From: an uncultured Muribaculaceae bacterium
Lineage (GTDB): Bacteria > Bacteroidota > Bacteroidia > Bacteroidales > Muribaculaceae
Direction of reading: 5' to 3'
NCBI GenBank assembly: GCA_910584545.1
Contig: CAJUBC010000056.1
Coordinates: 1 to 13,918 of the forward strand
Length of the DNA stretch: 13,918 nucleotides
Positions 1 to 6,500 of the stretch are shown here, piece by piece; position 1 is the first letter of the stretch; every line of letters begins with the position of its first letter. The position numbers were made by a program, and so were the translations under genes. Under the pieces are notes generated by a model. It did no database searches and was not told where the DNA came from. It was given only the letters and a program-made list of their open reading frames with translations.

Positions 1-1
1 T

Positions 2-55
2 ATCTATGACATTGGCAAACAACCAGTTGAATATTTACTGAATATCCCTAAGTAA
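2..55 (+). CDS. Possible C-terminal tail of a plus-strand gene cut by the window edge
   Basis: Reading from position 2, 17 codons run without a stop to TAA at 53-55, giving a peptide that ends PVEYLLNIPK. It would converge on the DUF4954 gene, with about 50 nt between the two stop codons. This is weak evidence: a second frame (from position 3, stopping at 39-41) is also open over this short distance. No family can be recognised from so few residues. The rest of 1-106 is AT-rich and shows no clear terminator hairpin. Confidence 0.22.
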   Translation: MYDIGKQPVEYLLNIPK

Positions 56-106
56 GAGTAAGATATGCAATCAAACGTAGGGCTCGGTCCATGACAGCAA
101 TCAGCG

Positions 107-1825
107 TCAGAGCGCGAGCATTGCGTTCTGGGCGGCAAGGTCCTCAAGATAACGGGCACGGTCTTCCTCAACCATCTTGTCGAACTGCGATGCGTATTCC
201 GTAATCACGGATTTCGGTTTGCGCCATTTTTCATCGAAGCGTGTCGCTATCCATGCGCGCTCAAGGTTGCGGTAATGGTTGAACGCCTCGTCGAATATCC
301 CTTCAATCTCATCTAAGCTTTCGGCCTCCTTGATTCTGTCCAGATAGTTGCGGGGAACCGGTAGCCCGGCGATATCCACCCAGTCAGCCGTGACATGTCC
401 GGGTTCATGGACGGGGAAGCCGTCATCTGTGACGTGGAGGTCAAGGTACTTGTATATTCCCAATGCATAAAGGAATTTCGCTCTTTCCAAAGATGCCCTC
501 GTGAACTTCATGCCCCGATAACGCACATAGCGGTCATCGTCGGCAGGTTTGTTGAGAAGGGTGTCGATCACGTCTGAGGCCGACAGCATCTTGTCGACGG
601 TAAGTGGGTTGAGGACATCGAACACTATGCGGTCATGTAGCGGCAGACGGCGCTTCAGACGACGGTCACGCGCCGGCCATTTTTTCTCATCGCGCATCAG
701 ACCGCAACTGCGCAGCATCACGCCGGGCACCACGACCGTTGCGCCTTTCTCATCGCCGAAGAGATATGAGAAAGGAAACTGAGAGGAGTCCGGATGTGTC
801 TTATGTTGCCCCATGAGCATGGAGAAGGCACCGATTTTAGCTCCGAGCATCAGGTAGGAGTCGGATGATGTCTTCACTCCTCGCTCGAGCACACCCCAAT
901 GGACCGGTCCGAGTTTGTACATGTGGTTGCTCTGGTTGGTGCCGCTTCCCGCATTCATGAATGAGGTCTGGCATCCGATCAGCAGCGAGGACTTATGCAT
1001 GCTTACGGTATATGGCCCGGCGAACACGGCGCAGGCCTCACCGTTCTCAACCTGGGTGTTGGCGAAAAAAAGTGAATCATGGGCGGAGAACTGTTTCTCG
1101 ACCGAAGCTCCCTGTCCGATATAGCAGTTGCGGACAACGGCTCCCGAATCAAGACGTCCATCCTCGACGATGAAGTTTTCGGCGTTAACTCCGGCACCGA
1201 TGTATGCGAGAGGGCGGTTAGAGGAGGAGTTGTTGACGATCATGCCGTTGCGCAATGATTCCGCACCTTCTACCGTCACTCCGTGACCCACTGCCACGTT
1301 CATCAGCAGTCCGCATCGTTCCACACGGGCGTTGTCGCCGATATATGGAGCCACCGATGTTGTCTCGAAACAGTCAGACATGATGGGCCGCAGATGGTTC
1401 TCGCACCAGACCGGCTCGCGGGCCATCAGCAACGCTGCCTGGGCAGACATGCCGGGATAGATGAATACCGGCCTGGAGCCGCTTTCGTCAAGGACGGCGA
1501 CTTCCGTGCCGAGTCCGCACAAGGCTTCCGGCTCGAACTCGATCAGCGACACATCGCGGATGGTTACGTTATCTCCGAGCACCACGTTTTTTAGCCGGCT
1601 ACGCTCCAGCACGGAGCCATTGGCCCGGCTGAGTGCTCCGATAGAAACAGGCCCCGCGAAAATTACGTCACGGATGGCGTCGAGCGAGGTGGACTCACTG
1701 ATTTCAACATCTTCCCAGCGTTCGGCGCGGCAGCCCTGTTTCTCCAGGATGTCGCGTTCGCTACGGTTGAGATGGCGGCGTGTGCCAAGGTTTGATATAT
1801 CCGATGAATTGATGATGTTCTCCAT
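107..1825 (-). CDS. DUF4954 family protein with left-handed beta-helix repeats
   Basis: A 572-residue protein without signal peptide or membrane segment, so probably cytoplasmic. The N-terminal part (about 17-60: LNRSERDILEKQGCRAERWE, then IRDVIFAGPVSIG) and the central region match what I know of the Bacteroidales DUF4954 family. Repeated hexapeptide-like turns (VVLGDNVTI near 81-89, then APYIGDNARVE, YIGAGVNAEN, CYIGQGASVE and LMLGAKIGAF) indicate a left-handed parallel beta-helix like that of sugar-nucleotide acyl- and nucleotidyl-transferases. The C-terminal third is predicted helical and rich in charged and aromatic residues. The substrate is unknown. It lies 38 nt downstream of hflX on the same strand with no terminator between, so the two are probably co-transcribed. 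I remember family members as somewhat longer, so this may be a compact version. The family call is fairly firm; the function is open. Confidence 0.85.
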   Translation of the reverse strand: MENIINSSDISNLGTRRHLNRSERDILEKQGCRAERWEDVEISESTSLDAIRDVIFAGPVSIGALSRANGSVLERSRLKNVVLGDNVTIRDVSLIEFEPEALCGLGTEVAVLDESGSRPVFIYPGMSAQAALLMAREPVWCENHLRPIMSDCFETTSVAPYIGDNARVERCGLLMNVAVGHGVTVEGAESLRNGMIVNNSSSNRPLAYIGAGVNAENFIVEDGRLDSGAVVRNCYIGQGASVEKQFSAHDSLFFANTQVENGEACAVFAGPYTVSMHKSSLLIGCQTSFMNAGSGTNQSNHMYKLGPVHWGVLERGVKTSSDSYLMLGAKIGAFSMLMGQHKTHPDSSQFPFSYLFGDEKGATVVVPGVMLRSCGLMRDEKKWPARDRRLKRRLPLHDRIVFDVLNPLTVDKMLSASDVIDTLLNKPADDDRYVRYRGMKFTRASLERAKFLYALGIYKYLDLHVTDDGFPVHEPGHVTADWVDIAGLPVPRNYLDRIKEAESLDEIEGIFDEAFNHYRNLERAWIATRFDEKWRKPKSVITEYASQFDKMVEEDRARYLEDLAAQNAMLAL

Positions 1826-1863
1826 AAGTTATAGCCCTTTTGGGTCTCTGTCTCCGATTCCCA

Positions 1864-3120
1864 TTATTCAGCCGGTGTTCCGGCATCCGACTCTTCGGGT
1901 TCCGATACATCCTCGTATTTCTGATACAGCACATCGTTGTAGGGGAAGCGCTGCGTGTGGATTTCGAGAGCCTTGTCGTAAAGAAGTTTTTTGAGCTCGT
2001 CGATGTTTACCTTCTCCTTGGCGGAGATGAAGACGCAGTTGTCGCCCATCTTTCCCATCCATGTCCTCTTGAACTCATCGAGCGAGATATTCTCACGTGT
2101 TGCCGGCGTGAGGTCGTCGGGGTCCTTGGGTGTATAGGTGAAGGCATCGATCTTGTTGAAGACAAGGATCATCGGCTTGTCGGAGGCTCCGCATACGTCG
2201 GCGAGGGTCTTGTTGACCACCTCGATCTGTTCCTCAAAGTTGGGATGGCTCACGTCTACCACATGGACCAGGACATCGGCCTCGCGCACTTCGTCAAGTG
2301 TGGACTTGAATGAATCCACGAGATGGGAGGGAAGTTTTCGAATGAACCCGACGGTGTCGGTCAGCAGAAACGGAAGGTTCTCAATCACCACCTTGCGCAC
2401 CGTGGTGTCGAGTGTGGCGAAGAGTTTGTTCTCGGCGAAGACTTCGCTTTTGCTCAGCAGGTTCATCAGCGTGGACTTACCGACATTGGTGTAACCCACG
2501 AGGGCCACGCGGGTAAGTTTCCCTCGGTTTTTGCGCTGTACTGTCTTCTGCTTGTCAATGTTGACAAGTTCCTCCTTGAGCCGCGCTATCTTGTCGAGGA
2601 TGATGCGTCGGTCGGTCTCGATCTGAGTCTCGCCGGGGCCTCGCATACCGATACCTCCACGCTGGCGTTCGAGGTGTGTCCACATTCGGGTGAGTCGGGG
2701 AAGAAGGTACTGGTACTGGGCGAGCTCCACCTGGGTGCGGGCCGTGGCGGTCTGGGCTCGCTTGGCGAAGATGTCGAGGATCAGGCTTGTGCGGTCCAGG
2801 ATCTTTACCTTCAGCTCCTTCTCGATGTTGGCTACCTGTTTCGAAGACAGTTCGTCATCGAATATCACCAGTCCTATCTCGTTGTCCTCCACATATTGCC
2901 TGATTTCATCGAGTTTACCGGTTCCTACGTATGTGCGGGGGTTGGGGTAGTCGAGTTTCTGTACGAAGCGCTCCACGGTCTGTGCCCCTGCCGTGTCGGC
3001 AAGGAATGCGAGTTCATCGAGATATTCCTCGGTTTTCGCCTCGTTCTGGTTTCTTGTGGCGAGACCTACAAGCACTGTGCGCTCGTTGGCTTCTTTGTTG
3101 ATTATATTGTCTTCGATCAT
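1864..3120 (-). CDS. hflX: GTPase HflX (ribosome-associated)
   Basis: A 418-residue protein with the complete HflX layout. The N-terminal HflX domain (about 15-200) ends in a helical stretch carrying the family signature GGIGMRGPGETQIETDRR at 155-172. The GTPase domain follows: G1 GYTNVGKS (209-216), G2 region LFATLDTT (233-240), G3 DTVG (255-258), G4 NKID (322-325) and G5 SAK (366-368). HflX is known to bind 50S subunits and split or rescue stalled ribosomes under stress, hydrolysing GTP. The length is usual for the family, with a short acidic tail (EPEESDAGTPAE). The ATG at 3120 is preceded on the minus strand by a perfect 8-bp hairpin only 15 nt upstream. The gene follows the OmpH-like lipoprotein gene after 166 nt and precedes the DUF4954 gene after 38 nt. 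Confidence 0.97.
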   Translation of the reverse strand: MIEDNIINKEANERTVLVGLATRNQNEAKTEEYLDELAFLADTAGAQTVERFVQKLDYPNPRTYVGTGKLDEIRQYVEDNEIGLVIFDDELSSKQVANIEKELKVKILDRTSLILDIFAKRAQTATARTQVELAQYQYLLPRLTRMWTHLERQRGGIGMRGPGETQIETDRRIILDKIARLKEELVNIDKQKTVQRKNRGKLTRVALVGYTNVGKSTLMNLLSKSEVFAENKLFATLDTTVRKVVIENLPFLLTDTVGFIRKLPSHLVDSFKSTLDEVREADVLVHVVDVSHPNFEEQIEVVNKTLADVCGASDKPMILVFNKIDAFTYTPKDPDDLTPATRENISLDEFKRTWMGKMGDNCVFISAKEKVNIDELKKLLYDKALEIHTQRFPYNDVLYQKYEDVSEPEESDAGTPAE

Positions 3121-3135
3121 TTCGTTCAGGTCTGG

Positions 3136-3158
3136 TCGCCGGCGCAGGATGCCGGCGA
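3136..3158 (-). promoter_or_regulatory. Perfect hairpin in the hflX 5' leader
   Basis: Eight bases (3136-3143, TCGCCGGC) are the exact reverse complement of 3151-3158 (GCCGGCGA), with a 7-nt loop. The stem is seven G-C pairs and one A-T pair, so it should be stable. In the minus-strand transcript it ends 15 nt before the hflX ATG and has no T-run after it. That argues for a translational or RNA-stability element rather than a terminator. The role is inferred. Confidence 0.5.
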
Positions 3159-3184
3159 ATGTGGAAAGGATGATACAAAGAATG

Positions 3185-3206
3185 GGAACGAATGCGCTCC
3201 CGTTCC
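3185..3206 (-). terminator. Weak terminator-like hairpin after the OmpH-like gene
   Basis: The six bases at 3185-3190 (GGAACG) pair with 3201-3206 (CGTTCC) around a 10-nt loop. On the minus strand the stem is followed by CATTCTTTG, a poor T-run. It lies between the OmpH-like gene and hflX and could partly end the upstream transcript. I treat it as tentative. Confidence 0.3.
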
Positions 3207-3286
3207 TGTGTTGTTACGCCTGAGGCGCGGTTGCTGAAATTATAACGCCGGAGACGGGTATTGGTTTGTTTTCCGACAGGGCTATG

Positions 3287-3889
3287 TTATTTCTTAACCT
3301 TGTTGTAGCGGGCGTTCAGGCCTTCGACCACCTCGTTGGTGATGTCGAGGGCGGGATTGATGTAGAGAGTCGCTGCTTTGAACAGAATTGCGTCGTATCC
3401 GCGCGTCTTGTTGTACTCCTTGATGAAAGCCTCTATGGAGTCGTTCACTGTCTTCTGGGCCTGGAGACCGGCCTGCTCGAGGTTGCTCTGGAGGGCTGCC
3501 ATGTTTTTCTGTGCCTCGTTCTGCATGTTGGCCATTGTCTGCTCGTCTTGTTTGTAGGAAGCCTCGGAGAGATAGCCGTTGTTCTGCATCTTGTTCTGGA
3601 CAGTGTTGGCGAAACTCTGGAGCTTGTTCTGGTGGCGTTTGTAGGCGCTTTCCATGTTGGTCTGCATCCGGAGCATCTCCTCGTTATAATCTTTCGCGAG
3701 ATTGTATTTGCTCAGGATTGTGTCGAGGTCAACGTAGCGGTAATTGGGAAGGCCGGCGGCCTTGTTCTCAGTCTTGGTCTTTTCTACTGCGGCGGTATTC
3801 GCGGAATCCCCGTTGCCGCATGAGGATACTCCGACAAGCATGAGGGCGGCGAGAGCCGACGAAACCATGCCCAAGTGATTTTTTTTCAT
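3287..3889 (-). CDS. OmpH/Skp-like periplasmic protein carrying a lipoprotein signal
   Basis: A 200-residue protein. Residues 1-24 form a signal peptide ending in a lipobox (VSSC, Cys24), so it is predicted to be lipid-anchored, facing the periplasm. After a polar linker, YRYVDLDTILSKYNLAKDY (51-69) matches the first strand and helix start of the OmpH/Skp family. A long Gln/Asn/Met-rich coiled coil (about 65-155) and a returning segment (GYDAILFKAATLYINPALDI, 164-183) follow, the usual Skp order. Skp-type chaperones hold unfolded outer-membrane proteins in the periplasm. Classical Skp is soluble, so the lipid anchor is a variation. The start is only 9 nt after the stop of a small membrane-protein gene, suggesting a bicistronic unit. 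The family is fairly certain; chaperone activity is inferred. Confidence 0.88.
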   Translation of the reverse strand: MKKNHLGMVSSALAALMLVGVSSCGNGDSANTAAVEKTKTENKAAGLPNYRYVDLDTILSKYNLAKDYNEEMLRMQTNMESAYKRHQNKLQSFANTVQNKMQNNGYLSEASYKQDEQTMANMQNEAQKNMAALQSNLEQAGLQAQKTVNDSIEAFIKEYNKTRGYDAILFKAATLYINPALDITNEVVEGLNARYNKVKK

Positions 3890-3898
3890 ATAGTAGTA

Positions 3899-4063
3899 TT
3901 ATAATTTTTTCTTTTTTCTGGCAGGCTTGTGATGGTGCATGCTCTGTCGGTCTTTGCCTCCGAATCGCACGGAGAGCAACAATACCGATATCGCGAGTAA
4001 TGCTATGACTAACAGAGTTGATTTCACCTTGCTACAGTTGTTTTTGGTTGTTGCCGGACACAT
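3899..4063 (-). CDS. Small single-pass membrane protein with basic tail, 54 aa
   Basis: An open frame from ATG (4063-4061) to TAA (3901-3899). The product has a short polar N-terminus, one hydrophobic segment (about 16-31, LLVIALLAISVLLLSV) and a basic tail containing HHHKPARKKKK. This is the classic layout of a small inner-membrane protein with its tail in the cytoplasm. A GTG at 4027-4025 would give a 42-residue version that begins right before the hydrophobic segment. A perfect TAnnTTTG element lies about 42 nt upstream of the ATG, and the OmpH-like gene starts 9 nt after the stop, so the position fits a real first gene of an operon. I do not recognise the family; small one-helix proteins with basic tails are common in Bacteroidales. 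An overlapping plus-strand frame exists but has no such features. Confidence 0.6.
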   Translation of the reverse strand: MCPATTKNNCSKVKSTLLVIALLAISVLLLSVRFGGKDRQSMHHHKPARKKKKL

Positions 4064-4104
4064 CTGCGGCTGTCAGTTGTGCCGCCCACGGTCCAATTCG
4101 GACG

Positions 4105-4112
4105 CAAATTTA
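4105..4112 (-). promoter_or_regulatory. Bacteroidetes -7 element for the small protein/OmpH/hflX block
   Basis: On the minus strand this reads TAAATTTG, an exact match to the Bacteroidetes -7 consensus TAnnTTTG. Transcription would start near 4098-4100, about 35 nt before the ATG at 4063. I see no good TTTG at the -33 position, though the region is AT-rich. Confidence 0.5.
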
Positions 4113-4155
4113 GTGAAAAATTTGAAAAAATCAGCTTAATATGAGAATATTTTGC

Positions 4156-4163
4156 TAACTTTG
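4156..4163 (+). promoter_or_regulatory. Bacteroidetes -7 element for the first pepD
   Basis: TAACTTTG exactly matches TAnnTTTG. Transcription would start near 4168-4170, giving a leader of about 60 nt before the pepD ATG at 4229. The -33 element is not obvious. It points away from the minus-strand promoter at 4105-4112, with 43 nt between the two boxes. Confidence 0.5.
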
Positions 4164-4167
4164 GGGA

Positions 4168-4192
4168 GCGGAATCGCTTCGCTGCATTCCGC
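4168..4192 (+). promoter_or_regulatory. Hairpin at the start of the pepD leader
   Basis: GCGGAAT (4168-4174) is the reverse complement of ATTCCGC (4186-4192), with an 11-nt loop. It would sit at the very 5' end of the predicted pepD mRNA, where hairpins can protect transcripts. No T-run follows. No second copy was seen in the window, so whether it is a dispersed repeat cannot be judged here. Confidence 0.4.
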
Positions 4193-4228
4193 AGAATGAG
4201 AAAATTGACCTATAAACTATAAAAAAGA

Positions 4229-5686
4229 ATGGAAGTTAAAGACCTTAAGCCGGAATTGATCTGGAAATGTTTCGATGAGATCACCAAGGTTCCGCGCCCC
4301 TCATGCCATGAAGAGCAGATCAGAGATTTTCTGCTGAAATTCGCCAAAGAGAACAACATACCTGTAAAGACAGACAAAGTCGGCAATGTGGTTATGTCCA
4401 AGGCCGCAACGCCGGGACATGAGAATGCTCCGACAGTTATTCTTCAGGCCCACATGGACATGGTGGCGGAGAAGAACGGAGATGTAGCCCATGATTTCTT
4501 GAAGGACCCGATCGAGACATACGTCGACGGAGACTGGGTTAAGGCCCGCGGCACGACGCTCGGTGCCGACAACGGTATCGGCATGGCGGCAGCCATGGCT
4601 GTGATGCTCGACAAGAACCTTGTTCACGGACCGGTGGAGGCTCTCTTCACAATCAATGAGGAGATTGGTCTCGAAGGAGCCCAGAACCTCGGCAAGGACA
4701 TGATTACTGGCAAGATGCTCATCAACCTCGATTCCGAGGATGACGGCGAGATCTTCGTAGGCTGTGCCGGCGGTATCGACACGACAGCGGATTTCACCTA
4801 TAAAAGAAGCTATTCGCCCGAGAACTTCAAATACTTCCGCATCTCCTGCACAGGTCTCCTCGGCGGACACAGCGGCGGCGACATCCACCTTGGCCGGGCC
4901 AATGCCAACAAGATCATAGCCCGCGTGATCTGGGAATGCTCCCAGAAGTGGGACATCACCGTATGCTCCATCGAGGGAGGAAACCTGCGCAACGCTATCC
5001 CACGCGAGGCCAACGCCATCTTCGGCATCCATGCCGACCATGAGCAGGAACTCGCCCGCCACATCAAGAAATATCATCAGGAGGTACTCAACGAGTACGA
5101 GGGCGTGGAGCCGCAGCTCGAACTCGCCATAGAGGAGTGCGAGCGTCCGGAGTTCTGCATGGATTCCGAATCATCGATCACTCTCGTTCGCGCCATCTAT
5201 TCCGCGCCTCACGGAGTCTATTCCATGAGCCGCGACATCGAGGGTCTTGTGGAGACTTCGACCAACCTCGCGTCGGTTAAGATGGTCGACGACCAGACCA
5301 TCCGCGTCACCACCTCGCAGCGCTCTTCAGTAGAGAGCCGCAAGTATGACATGGCCGGACAGGTGGAGGCTCATTTCCAGCTTGCCGGTGCCAAGGTTTA
5401 TCACTCTGACGGTTATCCCGGCTGGGCCCCCAACATGAAGTCTCCCATCATGAAGATGTCGGCGGAAGCCTACGAGGAGCTGTTCGGCGTGCGCCCCGCC
5501 ATCAAGGCTATCCATGCCGGCCTCGAGTGCGGTCTGTTCCTCGCCAAGTATCCCCACCTCGACATGGTAAGCTTCGGCCCGACCATGACCGGAGTGCATT
5601 CTCCCGACGAGAAACTGCTTATCCCCACTGTAGATAAATTCTGGAAACATCTCTGCAGGGTACTTGAAAAAGTGGCCATGTCATGA
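4229..5686 (+). CDS. pepD: Aminoacyl-histidine dipeptidase PepD (M20 family), copy 1
   Basis: A 485-residue protein, the usual PepD length. It hydrolyses dipeptides such as Xaa-His with a two-metal centre; no signal peptide is seen, so it acts in the cytoplasm. Expected metal and catalytic residues are present: HMD with His75 and Asp77, the bridging Asp114 in GADNG, Glu144/Glu145 in NEE, Asp168 in NLDSE, and a C-terminal His457 in HSPDE. The lid-domain motif GGHSGGDIHLGRANA (212-226) also fits. The ATG at 4229 follows an A-rich leader (AAAAAAGA), typical of Bacteroidetes starts. The stop overlaps the next start as ATGA, so translation of the downstream muramidase is probably coupled. A paralog of equal length lies 0.8 kb downstream. 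Confidence 0.95.
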   Translation: MEVKDLKPELIWKCFDEITKVPRPSCHEEQIRDFLLKFAKENNIPVKTDKVGNVVMSKAATPGHENAPTVILQAHMDMVAEKNGDVAHDFLKDPIETYVDGDWVKARGTTLGADNGIGMAAAMAVMLDKNLVHGPVEALFTINEEIGLEGAQNLGKDMITGKMLINLDSEDDGEIFVGCAGGIDTTADFTYKRSYSPENFKYFRISCTGLLGGHSGGDIHLGRANANKIIARVIWECSQKWDITVCSIEGGNLRNAIPREANAIFGIHADHEQELARHIKKYHQEVLNEYEGVEPQLELAIEECERPEFCMDSESSITLVRAIYSAPHGVYSMSRDIEGLVETSTNLASVKMVDDQTIRVTTSQRSSVESRKYDMAGQVEAHFQLAGAKVYHSDGYPGWAPNMKSPIMKMSAEAYEELFGVRPAIKAIHAGLECGLFLAKYPHLDMVSFGPTMTGVHSPDEKLLIPTVDKFWKHLCRVLEKVAMS

Positions 5687-6420
5687 AGCCCCGGGGACTC
5701 ATTGCCATCACGGCCATCCTGACTCTCTGCTCAGCTTGCGGAGATTCACTCACACCGTCGGCGTCCGCTAAGGACGCCGACTCAATCCGTGTCAGGGAAC
5801 GGCCAGTCAGGATCGATTCTGTGCCGGAAGCCGACAGAGCCTCCCGCTATGAGAAGCTTACCGACACCGACTTCCGGATGGTGGCGGCGGAGCTTGGTGT
5901 GGAGGTGGCTGCCATCAAGGCCGTGGTTTCCATCGAGGCAGGTTCGGCGATGAAGGGTTTCTGGGCACCCGGTGTGCCGGTGATTAATTTCGACCGTGCC
6001 ATGTACAACAGGTTCCGGGCGAAAGCCACCGACAAGAGGGGAGCTAAAGGAGAGAAAGTGCCGCCGGGCCTTACCGGTTATGCCCTGAGCGAGTGGACTC
6101 AGCTCATCAATGCCAGGAAAATCAACGCGCAGGGGGCGAACATGGGCACGTTCTGGGGAATGTTCCAGATCGGAGGGTTCAACTACAAGCTCTGCGGCTG
6201 CAAGAGCGTGGATGAGATGGCCCGCCTCATGGCGCATTCCGAACTGGAGCAGCTCGAGCTCTTCGCGGCGTTCATCACCAACGCAGGGATGCTTCCTGAT
6301 CTGAAGGCCAAGAACTGGGCGGGCTTTGCCCGGAAGTACAACGGTGCAAGCTATGCCCGTCGAGGTTACCACACCAAGATGGCGGCAGCCTACCGGAAGT
6401 ACAAGGCGCAGGAAAAGTGA
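5683..6420 (+). CDS. Lipoprotein with N-acetylmuramidase (DUF3380-type) domain
   Basis: A 245-residue protein. The hydrophobic signal peptide ends at Cys19 (CSAC), giving a predicted lipoprotein, then a disordered charged stretch to about 60. Residues 62-243 follow the N-acetylmuramidase/DUF3380 pattern: LGVEVAAIKAVVSIEAG (71-87) with Glu85 in the place of the catalytic glutamate, FDRAMYNRFR (103-112, usually FERH.F in the family), GTFWGMFQIGGFNY (155-168), SELEQLELFAAFI (186-198), and NWAGFARKYNGASYARRGYH (211-230). Such domains cut the glycan strand of peptidoglycan and are best known from phage lysins. Here the anchor points to a cell-envelope role. The start overlaps the pepD stop by ATGA, and a second pepD follows after 80 nt, linking it to peptide and wall turnover by context only. 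The fold is quite sure; activity is unproven. Confidence 0.85.
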   Translation: MKPRGLIAITAILTLCSACGDSLTPSASAKDADSIRVRERPVRIDSVPEADRASRYEKLTDTDFRMVAAELGVEVAAIKAVVSIEAGSAMKGFWAPGVPVINFDRAMYNRFRAKATDKRGAKGEKVPPGLTGYALSEWTQLINARKINAQGANMGTFWGMFQIGGFNYKLCGCKSVDEMARLMAHSELEQLELFAAFITNAGMLPDLKAKNWAGFARKYNGASYARRGYHTKMAAAYRKYKAQEK

Positions 6421-6500
6421 ACCGGCCCATGAAAAGGCAATGATATCCGTCATGACATAAAAAGAACATTACGAAATTGAAACTGTAATTTTAAATAAAC

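Noticed and set aside
3217..3227. CGCC-TGA-GGCG mini-hairpin between the OmpH-like gene and hflX
   Set aside because: A 4-bp stem with a 3-nt loop is expected by chance in GC-rich sequence.
2323..3237. A 304-codon plus-strand open frame over hflX
   Set aside because: The opposite strand encodes a full HflX GTPase; this frame has no family features and is explained by codon bias.
3939..4139. A 66-codon plus-strand frame in the intergenic region before pepD
   Set aside because: It runs through both predicted -7 boxes' surroundings and has no protein-like features; the minus-strand 54-residue frame fits better.
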